The notes under the pieces were generated by a model, which made no database searches, was not told the DNA's origin, and worked only from the letters and a program-made list of their open reading frames with translations. The position numbers were made by a program, and so were the translations under genes. From Rhododendron vialii (Eukaryota > Streptophyta > Magnoliopsida > Ericales > Ericaceae): 64,000 nucleotides of DNA. This document shows, in pieces, positions 46,404-58,700 of the stretch (its first letter is position 1; each line of letters opens with the position of its first letter). The stretch is from NCBI RefSeq assembly GCF_030253575.1, contig NC_080569.1:454001-518000 (forward strand), in the 5' to 3' direction.

Positions 46404-49147
46404 TTAGTACCGATTATACGCTTTCCCATAATCCTCACGCCTCTGACGCTGGAAGTCTCCGTAAGTGTCATGGGGCCTCAAAGAAGGATAATTATCTGTA
46501 GTGTTTTGGTATCTGCCCCTTGAGTCCATTGGCATACTAGCTCCCGCGTAGTGAGCACTGCCTGATGGGCTATCATACTCGGGATAACTGGGTTGTTTAT
46601 AACCACCAAATCCAGAAGAGGATATCTGTTGCCGTGAACGTTGTTGCCTCCTTTGGGCATCAAGTTGAAGAAATTCTTCCCATTGTTTTGCATGGATCCC
46701 CCTTTGTAAAGCCAATTTCTTCACATAATTCTCCTTCATTTCCCTGACAGCCTTGAAGGCGGTAAAAAAACCAAAAGTTAAAAGGAAAACAAAACTAGTG
46801 CATGGTTGTAACCCTCATAAAGATCGTGGGTAACAAGAAGCAAAATTATCTGTTAAAAGGTTTTTTTATCAAAAAGGAAATAAAGAAAACCCAGCCTAGA
46901 TCTCTTCAAAACATCAGAAATGATTTTTTGCTTGTCACAAATCGTCTTTCTTTATTGATCGACTGCTTGTCACAAATCCTCCAAAGGCTCAAATAAACCG
47001 TCAAAACATTTTGAAGTACATTAAAAGAGGACTTCAAGAGATATACAAACCTCGCGATGCTTGTAATTCTCTTCGTCTTCTTCCTTGTCACGAATACTTC
47101 CAAGTTCCATCGCCTCCCTCTTATATTCTAACTCTAATTCCTCCAAAGTATGTGGGAAGGCAGGGTGCTCAAAATTACGGCTAGACTGAATCTCTGATCC
47201 TCGTCTTTCATTAACCCAACCATCAGTTCTCTGGACCCCCATGCTTTGATTATGACCATCATATGAATCAAATGAGTTTCCAGTAAAAGGGCCGCGAGTC
47301 GGAGATTTTGAGTTGCTTGTACGAACTCTTGCTCTGTTGTTAACATAAGCTACCACCAAAGGAAGAGTCTGTTAAGCACTTCCATTCAAGATGTCCAACA
47401 TTGATGTGAGAGAGAACTGTGTCTTAAATACTCCTAGTAAACCCATGTTGAAACAAACAAATGTCGAAATACTGACGGTAATTTTTTTTTCGAGACAATC
47501 CAATCGATTCACACATACCCATGTACGTAACTTCAGAATCGAACGCAAAATGCTTGAAGATAAGAACTTACCTCTTGCTGCAAACCAAATCAGAAAGAAC
47601 AGGCAGCATTATTACAACATTCACAAAAGGATAAAATGGGTACAACTGCAAAATAAGTACAATTTTGTTGGGCCTAAGCTACAATAATGGGATTACCAGT
47701 TTCCTATCGACGCCGTAAATGTATCCTATGCTGTCCCTACCTTGTGGGGAACCCCTTGCCAGTTTTTGCAGATCATCATGAAAACGGTCTTCGACAACCT
47801 TATCCTGTCTACCAAACCTCTGTTGGACCTGGGATGGATTGCGTGGGCTGGGGAGAGACCTCTGGGAATCAGAGCGTCCAAACCGTGAGCTAACAGGGCT
47901 TCTCCGCTCAGGTGACTTAGATCTGCTCATGTGCGAAGAGGAACCCTTTTTTTCACCCTCTTCTTTAACCTTGTGAACAGAATCCACGCCTTTTGCCAAA
48001 ATCAGTCTATCCTTGCCACTGACAATAATAAATTTTTCTTCTACTTTAATTTTGCACCCAATATCTTTTTCGATTTTTTGAATCACTTTCTCCGTGAAAA
48101 GTGCTTTCACATGTTTCTCTCTCGCGGGAACTCTTTCAAAGAAATCTTGAGACTTGCGGTTAGCTCCAAGAGTGGACGGACATCCCTACACATAAAACCA
48201 AATATGTATACACATCACTTGGAAATTTTTACCAAAGCACAATAAGGAAAGCCAAACCAAAAGGACAGAAAAGAACAGAAAATTTTCTGAAGTTAATAGT
48301 CCATGGAAAGAACAATAAGAGTAAGATGCCTGAGGGTCTGAGACACGTTCAGAAAGACAAACAACCTCTAATATGAAGCACAAAGAAGATGTTTGGCATC
48401 TCTACATCAGATTCTAGAACGACTCAGTGTGCAAAATTTGGGAGTATCCACAGTCAAAATATAAAACCAACGGAACGGGAAACATTCAGTTGGCAATATG
48501 TAGATTGTCGCAATAGATGAATTCTGAGTTTCATGCTATACAACCCCGAAACAAATTACTACAGATAATTGTTTTAACAATGACAGAGAGAGATGAAGGA
48601 AATAAATGTCAACCAAAATCCCGACGAAACCACAACTATAATCGCAACTGCTGATTGACACCAAATTTCAACTAATAAACAGGTTGAACTACTGCAAAGT
48701 AAAAATAAATAAATAGAAAAAGCTACAGCAAAAGTGTAACTGCACAAAATAATTTAGTGTTATTCTATATGCAATACATGCATGCATGCATTCCAAGAAG
48801 AGACGCTAAAATAGAAAGCATTGAGAGATAGAATGCATAAATACCTGAGTAAAGTGACCTGATTCCCCACATATTTTACAAATCATTTCTTCTTCTTTCC
48901 TCTTCTTCCAGATCCTCTCAGTAGCTTTAGACTTAGCCTCCCAAACCTTAGCTTCTCTGCTAGTAAAATCGGTTGGGACAGCATAAGGGTCATGAGTCTC
49001 GTCTTCGTCATCAGAACTTGCATGTGACCTTTTACCAGTTTTTGCTTTGTCTTCTACATTTGCGGCATTAGAACCCAGAGGGCCCGTATATTCCTTATAA
49101 AGTTCACTAAAATCGTCATCATTGTCAGGATCGGGACTATTTGCCAT
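46404..49147 (-). CDS. CCHC zinc-knuckle protein, putative RNA-binding (four exons)
   Basis: A 464-aa protein from exons 49147-48845, 48185-47741, 47349-47051 and 46751-46404, all joined at GT-AG sites in frame. The single zinc knuckle CKICGESGHFTQGC (C90, C93, H98, C103) is split by intron 1, with the last Cys in exon 2. Then comes an alpha/beta segment with ALFTEKVIQKIEKDIGCKIK and KFIIVSGKDRLILAKG, resembling a degenerate KH-type fold. An Arg/Ser/Pro-rich stretch follows (SRSKSPERRSP), then a helical Glu/Lys-rich region and a Gln/Arg/Tyr-rich tail ending AYNRY. The N-terminus is acidic (DPDNDDDFSEL). The composition suggests a nuclear RNA-associated protein. I recognise it as a conserved plant zinc-knuckle family but know of no settled name. 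It is divergent from FCA. Confidence 0.85.
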
Positions 49148-50131
49148 TCACAAAATGTCAGCCTGATATAAGTCCTGCATTCGTGTACATATTGCACATC
49201 CCACCACCATCAGCAAATGAAGCGAAATGGATGTGCAGACAAAACATTTAGAAAACCAAAGAGACTAAGAACGGGTGGCCGAATGGTCGCCACAAAGAGT
49301 TAAACAACAAAGGATGATGGAACATGAAAAGTCTATCCCACTTTCAATTAGCATGAACAATTCCATAACACAAGTGACCTAGTCCCTAAACAAGCTGGTC
49401 AAGCAGTCAACTATAATAACAGAGTAACTATCAAAGCATTGCGAGCAGTCTTTTTGTTCATTCTACAATGTAGTAATCAATTGTTCTTTATTTCATTGCA
49501 AAGCTTTTGAGTGTAAATAGTACCAGTGATTTTGTAATAAACGTTTAAGTCAAATCTCAGGCCCCATCGTCAATAAGAAAACAACCACAAACACAGTTGT
49601 GCGATTAAACGAACTTCGTTATCAAAATATTCCACAATGCATTTTTTTGGGCAATAAATGCGAGAATTAAGACGGGTGTACAAGATGACCATAACTGCAG
49701 TACTTCAACAAAGGAGGAAAATAGGATGAAACTCAAAGATAAGATGCACAAGAGCGAAGACGGCAGTCCTACAAAGGACAGTCTTGAGCATACAAATCCT
49801 CGTGAAGATTAACCACCTTAGTCTTGAGATGACGTAGCGGGTTAAATATCCAATTTCGATAACACAGGCATAATATCAAAGTGCGAAGAAGAAATATCAG
49901 TCAGTAACAAACAGGACTGGCCCTGGGCAGAAGCCTAGAAAGCCACTAAATGTATAGTACTCCTGCATATGCATCTGCGTTGAATCGATTGATCACTCCG
50001 GGTGTGGGGGTCGGACATCCTTATACTAGGGCCATTAAATTGCCGATGCGCGTCTAAGCCTCTAAATTGCCCAATGAAAAACAACAAACAAAGAGAGAGG
50101 AAAACAGATAGAGAGAGACGAACACACACAC

Positions 50132-50179
<48 letters not shown>

Positions 50180-52749
50180 GGGTACCTGTCCTGTTCACAA
50201 CTTGGGCTCTGTTGCAGATTACAGAGAAAACCCTAGATTACGTAGAAACCGGATATACATATTGCGACAATTACATACCAAAACCCTAGAACTTGATCAG
50301 TGCTACAAATTACTCCCCTTAAATGTAGTAGTACTTTTTCAGTCCAAAATCTGACTTGTAATTTAACATCTATGTCACCCTTTGTATACATCATATCCTT
50401 GGGCCTTGTTCTCCTTAGAATTTTGGCGGTTTTTCTTGTTTTGACCTTGTTCAAAAAAACATTTCATTTTTTAGTTTTGTGCGCATTTTTGTGGATTATT
50501 GATCTGTCTCGTACAGAGAAATCGGAAAGCCCAAAGAAAATTTATTCCTTGTTTGGATAATGATTTGAAAAAAAATTCTCAATTCAAAAAATACTCATTA
50601 CTCCTACTTTCAATCATTACTTACACATATTTTCAATCATTATTCTAATTTCTTTCTCTATCTCTCTCCAATTATTATCTCTACTTTCAATCATTACTCT
50701 TATTTCTCTCTCCACTCATAACCCTACAAAAATTTTCAAAAACTCATCCAAACATAGCATTACTTTTACCCAAATATTTTTGAAAACAGCCAAAATAAAA
50801 GCCCCAAAAACGGCTTTTTGGACTTTAATTGAGATGTTTCTAAAAATATTTGGGTAAAAATAGAAAATTTTATTTTTACGATTTCTCTCGTCGAGGCGAA
50901 TCAATAATTCACATTAAAATTTGGTACAAAACTAACAAACACTAAAAAATTCATATAAGGACAAGCCCCAAAAAATTTAGGAGAACAAGGCCTTAACTTC
51001 TCTAACAAGGGAGACTGTATTTAACCTTTTTAAAGTGGTAAATTTTCATTTATCACACTATGTCACAACCAAACCGTGTTTACAGTGCACAAAATATAAA
51101 TTAACAGTACCATGTGCCTCGTGATTTAATGTCATTCCACAGCCATCAAACTAGCATTTAGGGTAGCTCCCTAATAATTACTGGTTAATTGATCAATACT
51201 CATCTTGAATACTATGAGAATTTTATTTACTAAACTTCCTAGAGTTCTTATCATTTTATAATGTTGAACCTCTTACGGTCATTGTTATATTGTCGACGCC
51301 TTATTGATTGACTCGAGTCATTGTGGATTTTACAAGTTTATTGCATATGAAATTTTAAACCTATATTTTTTACCTGCGACACGTAGTCGGTGAGTTCATA
51401 GAAGACCTTTTGGGGTTTTCTTTGCCAGTGACACTCAACAACAACAACAACAACAGAGACTTACGAGTCACCAGACATTTGGATAAGGGTTGTTTATATC
51501 TTTGTTAAGTTTGAAAACTTGTAAATATTGTAATTATCAAGCTCGAACATTTTATGTTGTTTTGTTGTTACAACCCATGTTTTGAAAATGAAGGTTGTCT
51601 TTTATGTGGACTGTAGATGCAATAGGAGGATCTTAATCCCCTAATCGGTCACGTATTATATAATCCACCGTTGGTTGTTTTGTGTTGTGACACAATAAAA
51701 TTAGGGTATTAAGGGAGATCTCACCGACTTATACTAGTAATTACCGAGTAAACATGAGTTTGTGCCTTTCCAATCTAGGTCAACTTTGAGCATACTTGGT
51801 GCATTGAGACATGGTATTTTACTCAAATGTAGTTGGTTTATAAAGTCAAATTCATCATTTTTGTGCTAGATTTTTTTTCGCCAGAATATTGGTAATTTCT
51901 ATTTGCAACAAAAATCCGAAAACATAGCAAGGTTAGGATCAAGACTGTAGCGTTGGGATATAATTGACCGGCTCTCGGACGAACAATTTTCAAAACTTAA
52001 CATGTAGAAGAGTCTATGATGCTTAAAATTTAGAAGAAAAAAAAGATTTGTTCCTTTTGGAAGGCCTATTAATTCAAAGAATAAAAGAGGAAAACTTGTT
52101 TTCTTGAACTTTTGTTTCGCATTTATGTTTATGTGTTTGTTTTTGTGAGGTCCTTTTGAAAATGGTACGTTATTTTCTTTGTTATTTTCTTTTTTATGCC
52201 AGAAAAAAATATAGTTTTTAATCAAAACATTTCTACATACTCAAAATGAACAGCCTGCTCACATTTTTTTAAAATGAACCCGGCCTAGGCTCAAATAGTG
52301 TCGTGTTGTATCCAAAGGAAGCCCATCTTGTTGGATGGTTTTTGATTGAGTGTAGCCAAACCTTCTTTACGAAACTCAAATGCAATAAGATCAAATATGG
52401 ATTGACACTTAATTAACATAATTTTTGTCCACGACTTTCGTTTATGATTACCGATCTGAGACATCAATAATGAATGTCTAATATCGTTAAAATGTAACCG
52501 ACACGGGCAGAAAACAGCCTTAGAGTTCGTAGAAGGAAACGACGTGGTTGTGGAAGGAAATCTGCAGACGGGAGGAAGTTTACAAATGGCATCGTACAAT
52601 GCACTTCGCATGTTGAAAACGCGAAGAATCTTGAAATTTTTTTGCCCAAAACACCCTTCCTGCTCCCCCATTCCCACCAAAACCAGAGGACTCCTCCAAA
52701 TGGAGAAGATCTGACCAAATTGAATAGTAGTAAACTCACTTGTTCCGAG
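49148..52749. other. Divergent intergenic region between the zinc-knuckle gene and FCA
   Basis: No coding region supported. A (GA)n tract at 50,135-50,176 reads (TC)n on the minus strand, as is common in plant leaders, so the zinc-knuckle transcript may begin near 50,250 with a leader intron; this is inference. Positions 50,540-50,760 hold pyrimidine-rich repeats ('caatcattact'). The frame on the minus strand at 52,291-52,875 is antisense to FCA exon 1 and looks spurious. Confidence 0.45.
50135..50176 (+). repeat. (GA)n microsatellite
   Basis: About 21 GA units. Adjacent frames are repeat artefacts. Confidence 0.9.
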
Positions 52750-55700
52750 ATGGATAGAGACAGACAGAGGCCGGAGATGTACGGAGATTTCTCCGACTCT
52801 CATCGCAATTCGCATTCCTCTACGTCTTCTTGGTCCTCCGACGATCCTCCTCCTCCTCCGCTTCCACCTCACCAAGCCCTAAACTCCGACGCACACAGAG
52901 CTGGATACCCCGGCGACGGTGACTACCACCACCACCTCCGCCCCCATCATCATCATCACCAAACTCACCGCCACCACTCCAACCAACGCTACAACCACCA
53001 ACCGAATTTCAACTCCGAGCAGCATGGCCCAGTCCCTGGCAGTGGGCCCGACGATAATCCAGCTCATTTCGGCCGGAAGAGACCCTTTTTTTCTTCAGGT
53101 GCGCCATATACATGTTTCCTTTCATCAATTTCCTTTTTTCTGCTAAGTAAGTAAACGTTAGCTGCATTTGTAAATACAAAAAAAAATAAAAAAAATTACT
53201 ACAATGTTCGCTCGTTACACATTCCAAAAGGCGCGCTAGAAAACTACAGCAGAAGTACACACAATTAGCCTTGAAAAAACTCTCAACAAACTCCGCGAGG
53301 CTAGGCAAAACAATCAAAGCTCAGTGGTGTGGCCAAAAATCGACATTAGTGGGGAACCTATTAAGCATAATTTCAAGGAAAAAAAAAATATGGAACTTAA
53401 TATGAAGCACCGCCGGTCTTTCTTTCCTTGTTCATTTGTAGCCCTAGTCTTATATGTTGTTGATTCTTCTTTTTTTGGCTCCTTTAGAGGTGTTATAATT
53501 TCATTGCATGCCTATTAATATATTTGGAAGTTGTCTTTTTCTCAATAAAGATTGCTGAAATAAGGATTTTCTTAGGTTGTATTGAGGGTGGCAGTTTTGT
53601 GAAACTTTATGTTGGGGGCATACCAAGAACAGCAACACAGGAAGAGGTATGTTGCGTTGTCTATACTGCATGTTACTGCTCTGTTTTGTTAGCCTGAACT
53701 GATGACCTATGAACAAACTCTCTCATGTTCCTAGTAGTGGATGGTTAAATTTATGCATTAAAGTGTGCTAACTTTCAAAAACCGGTAAAAGTAGGACCAA
53801 ATTTTGCGTGTTATGTGTTTTGTTTGCTAGTGATAAGGGGCCCCACTTGAATGCGGTGTAAAATGATGAAAACCATTTGAAAGGGCAACCCTCACGACGA
53901 ACTTCTCTCTCCCTCTTTGTGGGTGGTGGTTTCTCTTCAAGCTCCTTCGGGTCACTCCTCCTCCGCTCCGCTGCGAACCTGCACCAAGGCGCGAGAGTAC
54001 TTTAGAGTGGTGTGAAATTGCGTACCTTTCTCTAGGGTTTATCGCTCCACTTATATAGGCGAACGTACTTGCCCTCCAAGCTAAGAGTGACCATGACGCA
54101 CATGGCACATACTCGTGACGTCACACATAACCGCCTCTCTTCTTAGATATTCCAGGTCCCTCTGGAACCAACGAGAGGAATCCCCACATGGCCTTCACAT
54201 GGGCCAAACCGATCCACCCGCCCCGCCCCGAAGGCTCGGTCGTTGGGCCTGCAAACTGGACTGTAAACCGGTGAGTCGGACCCTTCGGTCCGACCCACCT
54301 ATACTCGGCCGTTCCCTTCGCCATGCTGGGTCTCAGCCCAGGTAAGGTACGCGGGGCTAGCTAGGAGAGCCCAACTCTGGCTCTGTCCGCTTCCCTTCTG
54401 TGGGCCGGCCACAGGGCCCAATTCGGTTCGGCCCACCACACTCTTTGTCTCTCTTTATATTGTCTATGTGCTTGCTAAAATTCTAATGCAATTGGCAAGC
54501 AATATAGTGACCCGCAGACTTTATGGGTTGCTAACTGCTCCATTGGAGCAATTTTTGGAACCTTCGCTAAATATTTGGCCACTCTGCCATTGACGTTAAT
54601 TTTCCCTTTGGCCAGCCCACTATAAATGCCCTTAATACTATCCTTTGTCCCGTTGAGGCTGGAAAATATATTCTGTCTCCACTAAATCCGTATCCGCAAT
54701 ACAAGCTATTGCTTTAGTGTGTGTGTGTGTGCACGAATCTTTTTTGTAACTACTCTGCCTTCACCTGAGTGTCTTTTTCTCTAAAGCTTGTTTTTGTATG
54801 GAGTAGGGCGGGAGCATTTGGTGTCCTTAAATTTAAGGTGGATGGGGTTCAATGCATTGACATTTAGCCTGTTCATTGTTTTCTTCACATAAATGCCCCT
54901 ACATTAAAGTTCAAGCGATTTTTCCTTTGTGGTTCATCATTATGGATTTCAATATTTCATTCCGTAATCAACTGGTGGTCAGTTCATCTTATTCTTTTTC
55001 ACCTAACTTTTAGGTGCAACTGTGATTGTCTTTGTGTGAGAGTTGGAAATTATCCCGCCTGCCTACCCGAATGCATTGCTAATTCCTTCTTTCATGTTAG
55101 GTTCGCTCCTTGTTTGAGGAATATGGGAAGATTGTCGAGGTTGTTCGACTTAAGGACAATAGAACCTACCAACCACATGGTAAAGTATTACCAAGATGCC
55201 AAGATGACTTTGACTTTTGCGTACTTGCACATGTTTTTGCTCCTCTGCCTGATGGAAGGAGTGTAATAATATTTACTTCGCAGAATGTGGTTTTGTTAAA
55301 TATGCAACTTTAGAGGAAGCGGACCGGGCCATTGGAGCATTACACAACAAATATACTTTTCCAGCAGTAAGTTCTCTCATGCAAGCCTTGAGAACTTTGC
55401 ATTTGTGTATCCCAAATGAATGAACGTTCCACTGTTTATTTTTCTTTCCCCAGGGAGTGGCTCCAATTAAAGTTCGATATGCAGATGGGGAACGGGAACG
55501 CCTTGGTAAGTTTCTGAGCTAAAGATGTATCATTGGTACTTTTTGGGTACAAGCTGGTATGAGCCTTGTTGTCTTTGACTTCTTGTAAAAAAGAAAATAA
55601 GTCTTTACATATAGGCTGTATTTGCATCATAGGATATACAAGAACACATGGCTTATTAGCATAATCTTGTTTTTGCAAGAGTATGACATGGTTCAGAACC

Positions 55701-58700
55701 GTGGGAGACACACATGTCCATCACTTAGGTGCTGGTGAAACACATTATTGGTTAGCAATAAAATAATTTCAAAAAAAATGTTCAATAAACGCAATGTTCA
55801 CTTTGAATTAATGAACCCTCTTCCTAGATTTTGTTATTTCGATTGTAATTTTGATTATAGGAGGTTTATGTTTGATGGGTGTGCCATCTATAATTTTGAG
55901 TATAGGAGGTTTATGTTTATGTTTATGATTGATTTGTAATTGCGACTTGACTAATCCATTGATATTGAAGTTACGAATTGTGTGGTTTTCTTCTTTTAAT
56001 TATTGTGAATTGAGATGTACTTTAACTACGGAAATATATGTAGATGTGAGTGTCACCGTGCCATCACTCCAGTGGTGTCACTGCATTTCACGTATTCATA
56101 CGACTTAGGTTCATATGGACAATAATGGCTGTTGTCTCGACTCATGCCATTCTTAAGTTTTCTTAAAATAATTCAGAATCTGAGAGAGCATTGCAAGTGT
56201 GGACTGTGTGGTATTTTCATATGTGTAATAAAGCAGTTTATGAATGCAAAGCAAATATAGTGGTTGGCCTTTATGGATGAGATTATAGAATGGGGTGACT
56301 TTGGGATGGGACCATTGATAGCGCCACTAGCTGAAATCATAGTTGTGACAAATTAATACCCTTGTTATACCCTTTCCAATCTTGACTTGTGGGAAGTGCC
56401 AACATTTCATGCGTGGAGGCTGGAGTCATAATGAGAGCCCGGCTTTCCCCAATAAAAGATTACTCTTCTCGCTCACAAAGCAGGTGACCAAGGCTGAGGA
56501 CTCCAAAAATCCTTCGTTTTATTTGTTATCCTGAATATTTGATTCAGGAGCGACCCATCATATGACTCGTAATCGCACAGTTCTTACTTTTTCTATCACA
56601 CCATCCTAATCTATTTCTGTTTTTTTACAGCCATTGGTGCTTTTGTTCCTGTTCGTCAAGTTGGATCTGTGACTCGCTCTTCTGATCCATCTGGTCGTTT
56701 ATCTCTTCATGCAGTATATCTTGTTCTTCCTTTATCTTTAAGTTTCTTGTCTGTCAGTCAACTTGATTCTTGTTGAATCCCTTTTATTGCTGATGTTACC
56801 ACTTTTCTCATGGCAGGGGGTTTTGGGACACAGGACTGCAAATTGTATGTTGGTTGCCTGAACAAGCAAGCTTCCAAAAAGGAAATTGAAGAAGTACGAT
56901 CCAAGCTATTAGCTCCCTGGCCTTTCCAAACGAATAAGATACTATAGTTTCCTTCTTTCAGAAGTTATACCCTGCATGCACATGTCTGCAAGGGTAACTT
57001 ATGTTAATATGTAAGAAGTTGAGCATGCTGCTTATCCTCGGTACTTACTTGTCTAATTTCACTCGGATTTATTGCAAGCTTCTCACATATAATGCATCCA
57101 TTGGCCCCATTTAGGACTGCATTGCTGTAAATCATCGTTACAACTTACAAGTTGCCCTATCCAATATAGTCAGCACAATAACTGTGTATCAATGGGATTT
57201 TGCAATATTAGGGTTTGATTTTGAATGTGAGGATGGTAAAGGCATGTGTTAACATATTGATGACATATGCTGCATGCCATAAGTACCTAAATGCCTTTGA
57301 TGAAATAGGCAAGAGAAGACCTTTGCTTCTTATAAATTGGACCTTTTTCTTGGTCCTTCCAACTCGGGTGATAATGCGGGATTGTCATTATTTATTCTTT
57401 GTTGTTTTGAGAATTTCAATCATTAGTTTTTGTTGTATTCTCTTTTGGGCTCTTACTAAGTTATACTGTTATATTCTGTGTACGACCATTTTCCCTTTCA
57501 GATATTTTCTGCTTATGGTCTTGTGGAAAATGTCTACATTGTACTTGATGAAGTGAAGCAAAGTCGGGGTACGTCTATTACTCTTTAACAGTTGTATTTG
57601 TTTTCCTCATATCCCAATCTTTTGGCTCTGTATAAAACGTGGGAAACTTAATGGAAGATGACCTTTGCTTTCCCCTGATCCCGTGTGGCTCCTGATCGCT
57701 CATTTTACTTGCCAACGCATGTTTTCACGTTGATCTAAAGCAAAATAATGTAGGTGAGATAGTTATCTAGTTCCAAGTCCCACGGCCCATTTCTAAAGCA
57801 AGGTGGTGCTTGATCCAAGTCCATGACCCACTCTCTTTTGCTTTTATCCACAAAAATCATATTCTATACTATAATACTAGGGGAAAGGGTAGTGGGGGTG
57901 GGTTTTGAACCCTCACCAAATGAAGTGCCCATTACCTGCTCTACCAACTGAGCTAGGAGGTAACTTCCATGACCCACTCTCTCTAATGTCTTTGTTGTTT
58001 GGAATGAGAGAGAATAATAAAGGTGTATAGGGTGTTAACTAACCCTAACACAAGTAAACTTTATTTATATTATGTGGTGACTAGTTACATAACATAGACC
58101 ACCAATGTGGGACTTAGTCCAACTCTATTCTAACACTCCTCCTCAAGCTAGAGAATAAATATCACAAAATCCCAGCTTGTTACATAACAACTCTAAACGT
58201 GGTTTAATAAAGGTTTGGTGAAGTTATGGCCAACTGAGCTCCTATAGACACGAAAGGGGTAGGTAACATGCCGCTATCTATCTTCTCCCGAACAATATAA
58301 CAATCTACCTTGATATGTTTGGTTCTCTCATGAAAGACTGGATTCGAAGCGATATGTATTGCTACTTGATTATCACAATACATAGGAATAGGTAATTGTA
58401 CGCCAAACCCCAATTCTTCGAGTAAAGCTCTCAACCATACAACCTCGCAAGTAGTATGAGCCATGGCACGATACTCTGCTTGGACCGAGCAACCACAGTT
58501 TTGTTTCTTGCTCTTCCAGGTAACTAAATTGCCACTAACAAAAGTACAGTACCCCAATTGTGGACCGTTTATCAGACGATGATCCTGCCCAATCAGCATC
58601 AGTAAAGGCCTCAACACGCAAATGACCATTTGAACGATAAAAGAGACCGCGTCCAGGATGAGCCTTAAGATACTTCACAATACGAAGACAAGCTTCCCAA

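Noticed and set aside
47572-47577. A 6-nt microexon candidate (CAAGAG between good AG and GT sites) in the zinc-knuckle gene.
   Set aside because: Direct joining of exon 2 (ending at 47,741) to an exon starting at 47,349 gives an in-frame protein whose AYVNNRARVRTSNSKSP matches the family pattern I recall, so no microexon is needed.
52291-52875. A 194-codon open frame on the minus strand.
   Set aside because: It overlaps the FCA leader and exon 1 in antisense and has no recognisable similarity; low-complexity Arg-rich parts mirror the Pro/Ser-rich FCA exon.
57888-57965. A tRNA gene on the minus strand (good A box, cloverleaf-like start).
   Set aside because: The B box is degenerate, an A-rich tail follows, and a 17-bp target duplication brackets it, so it is a SINE.
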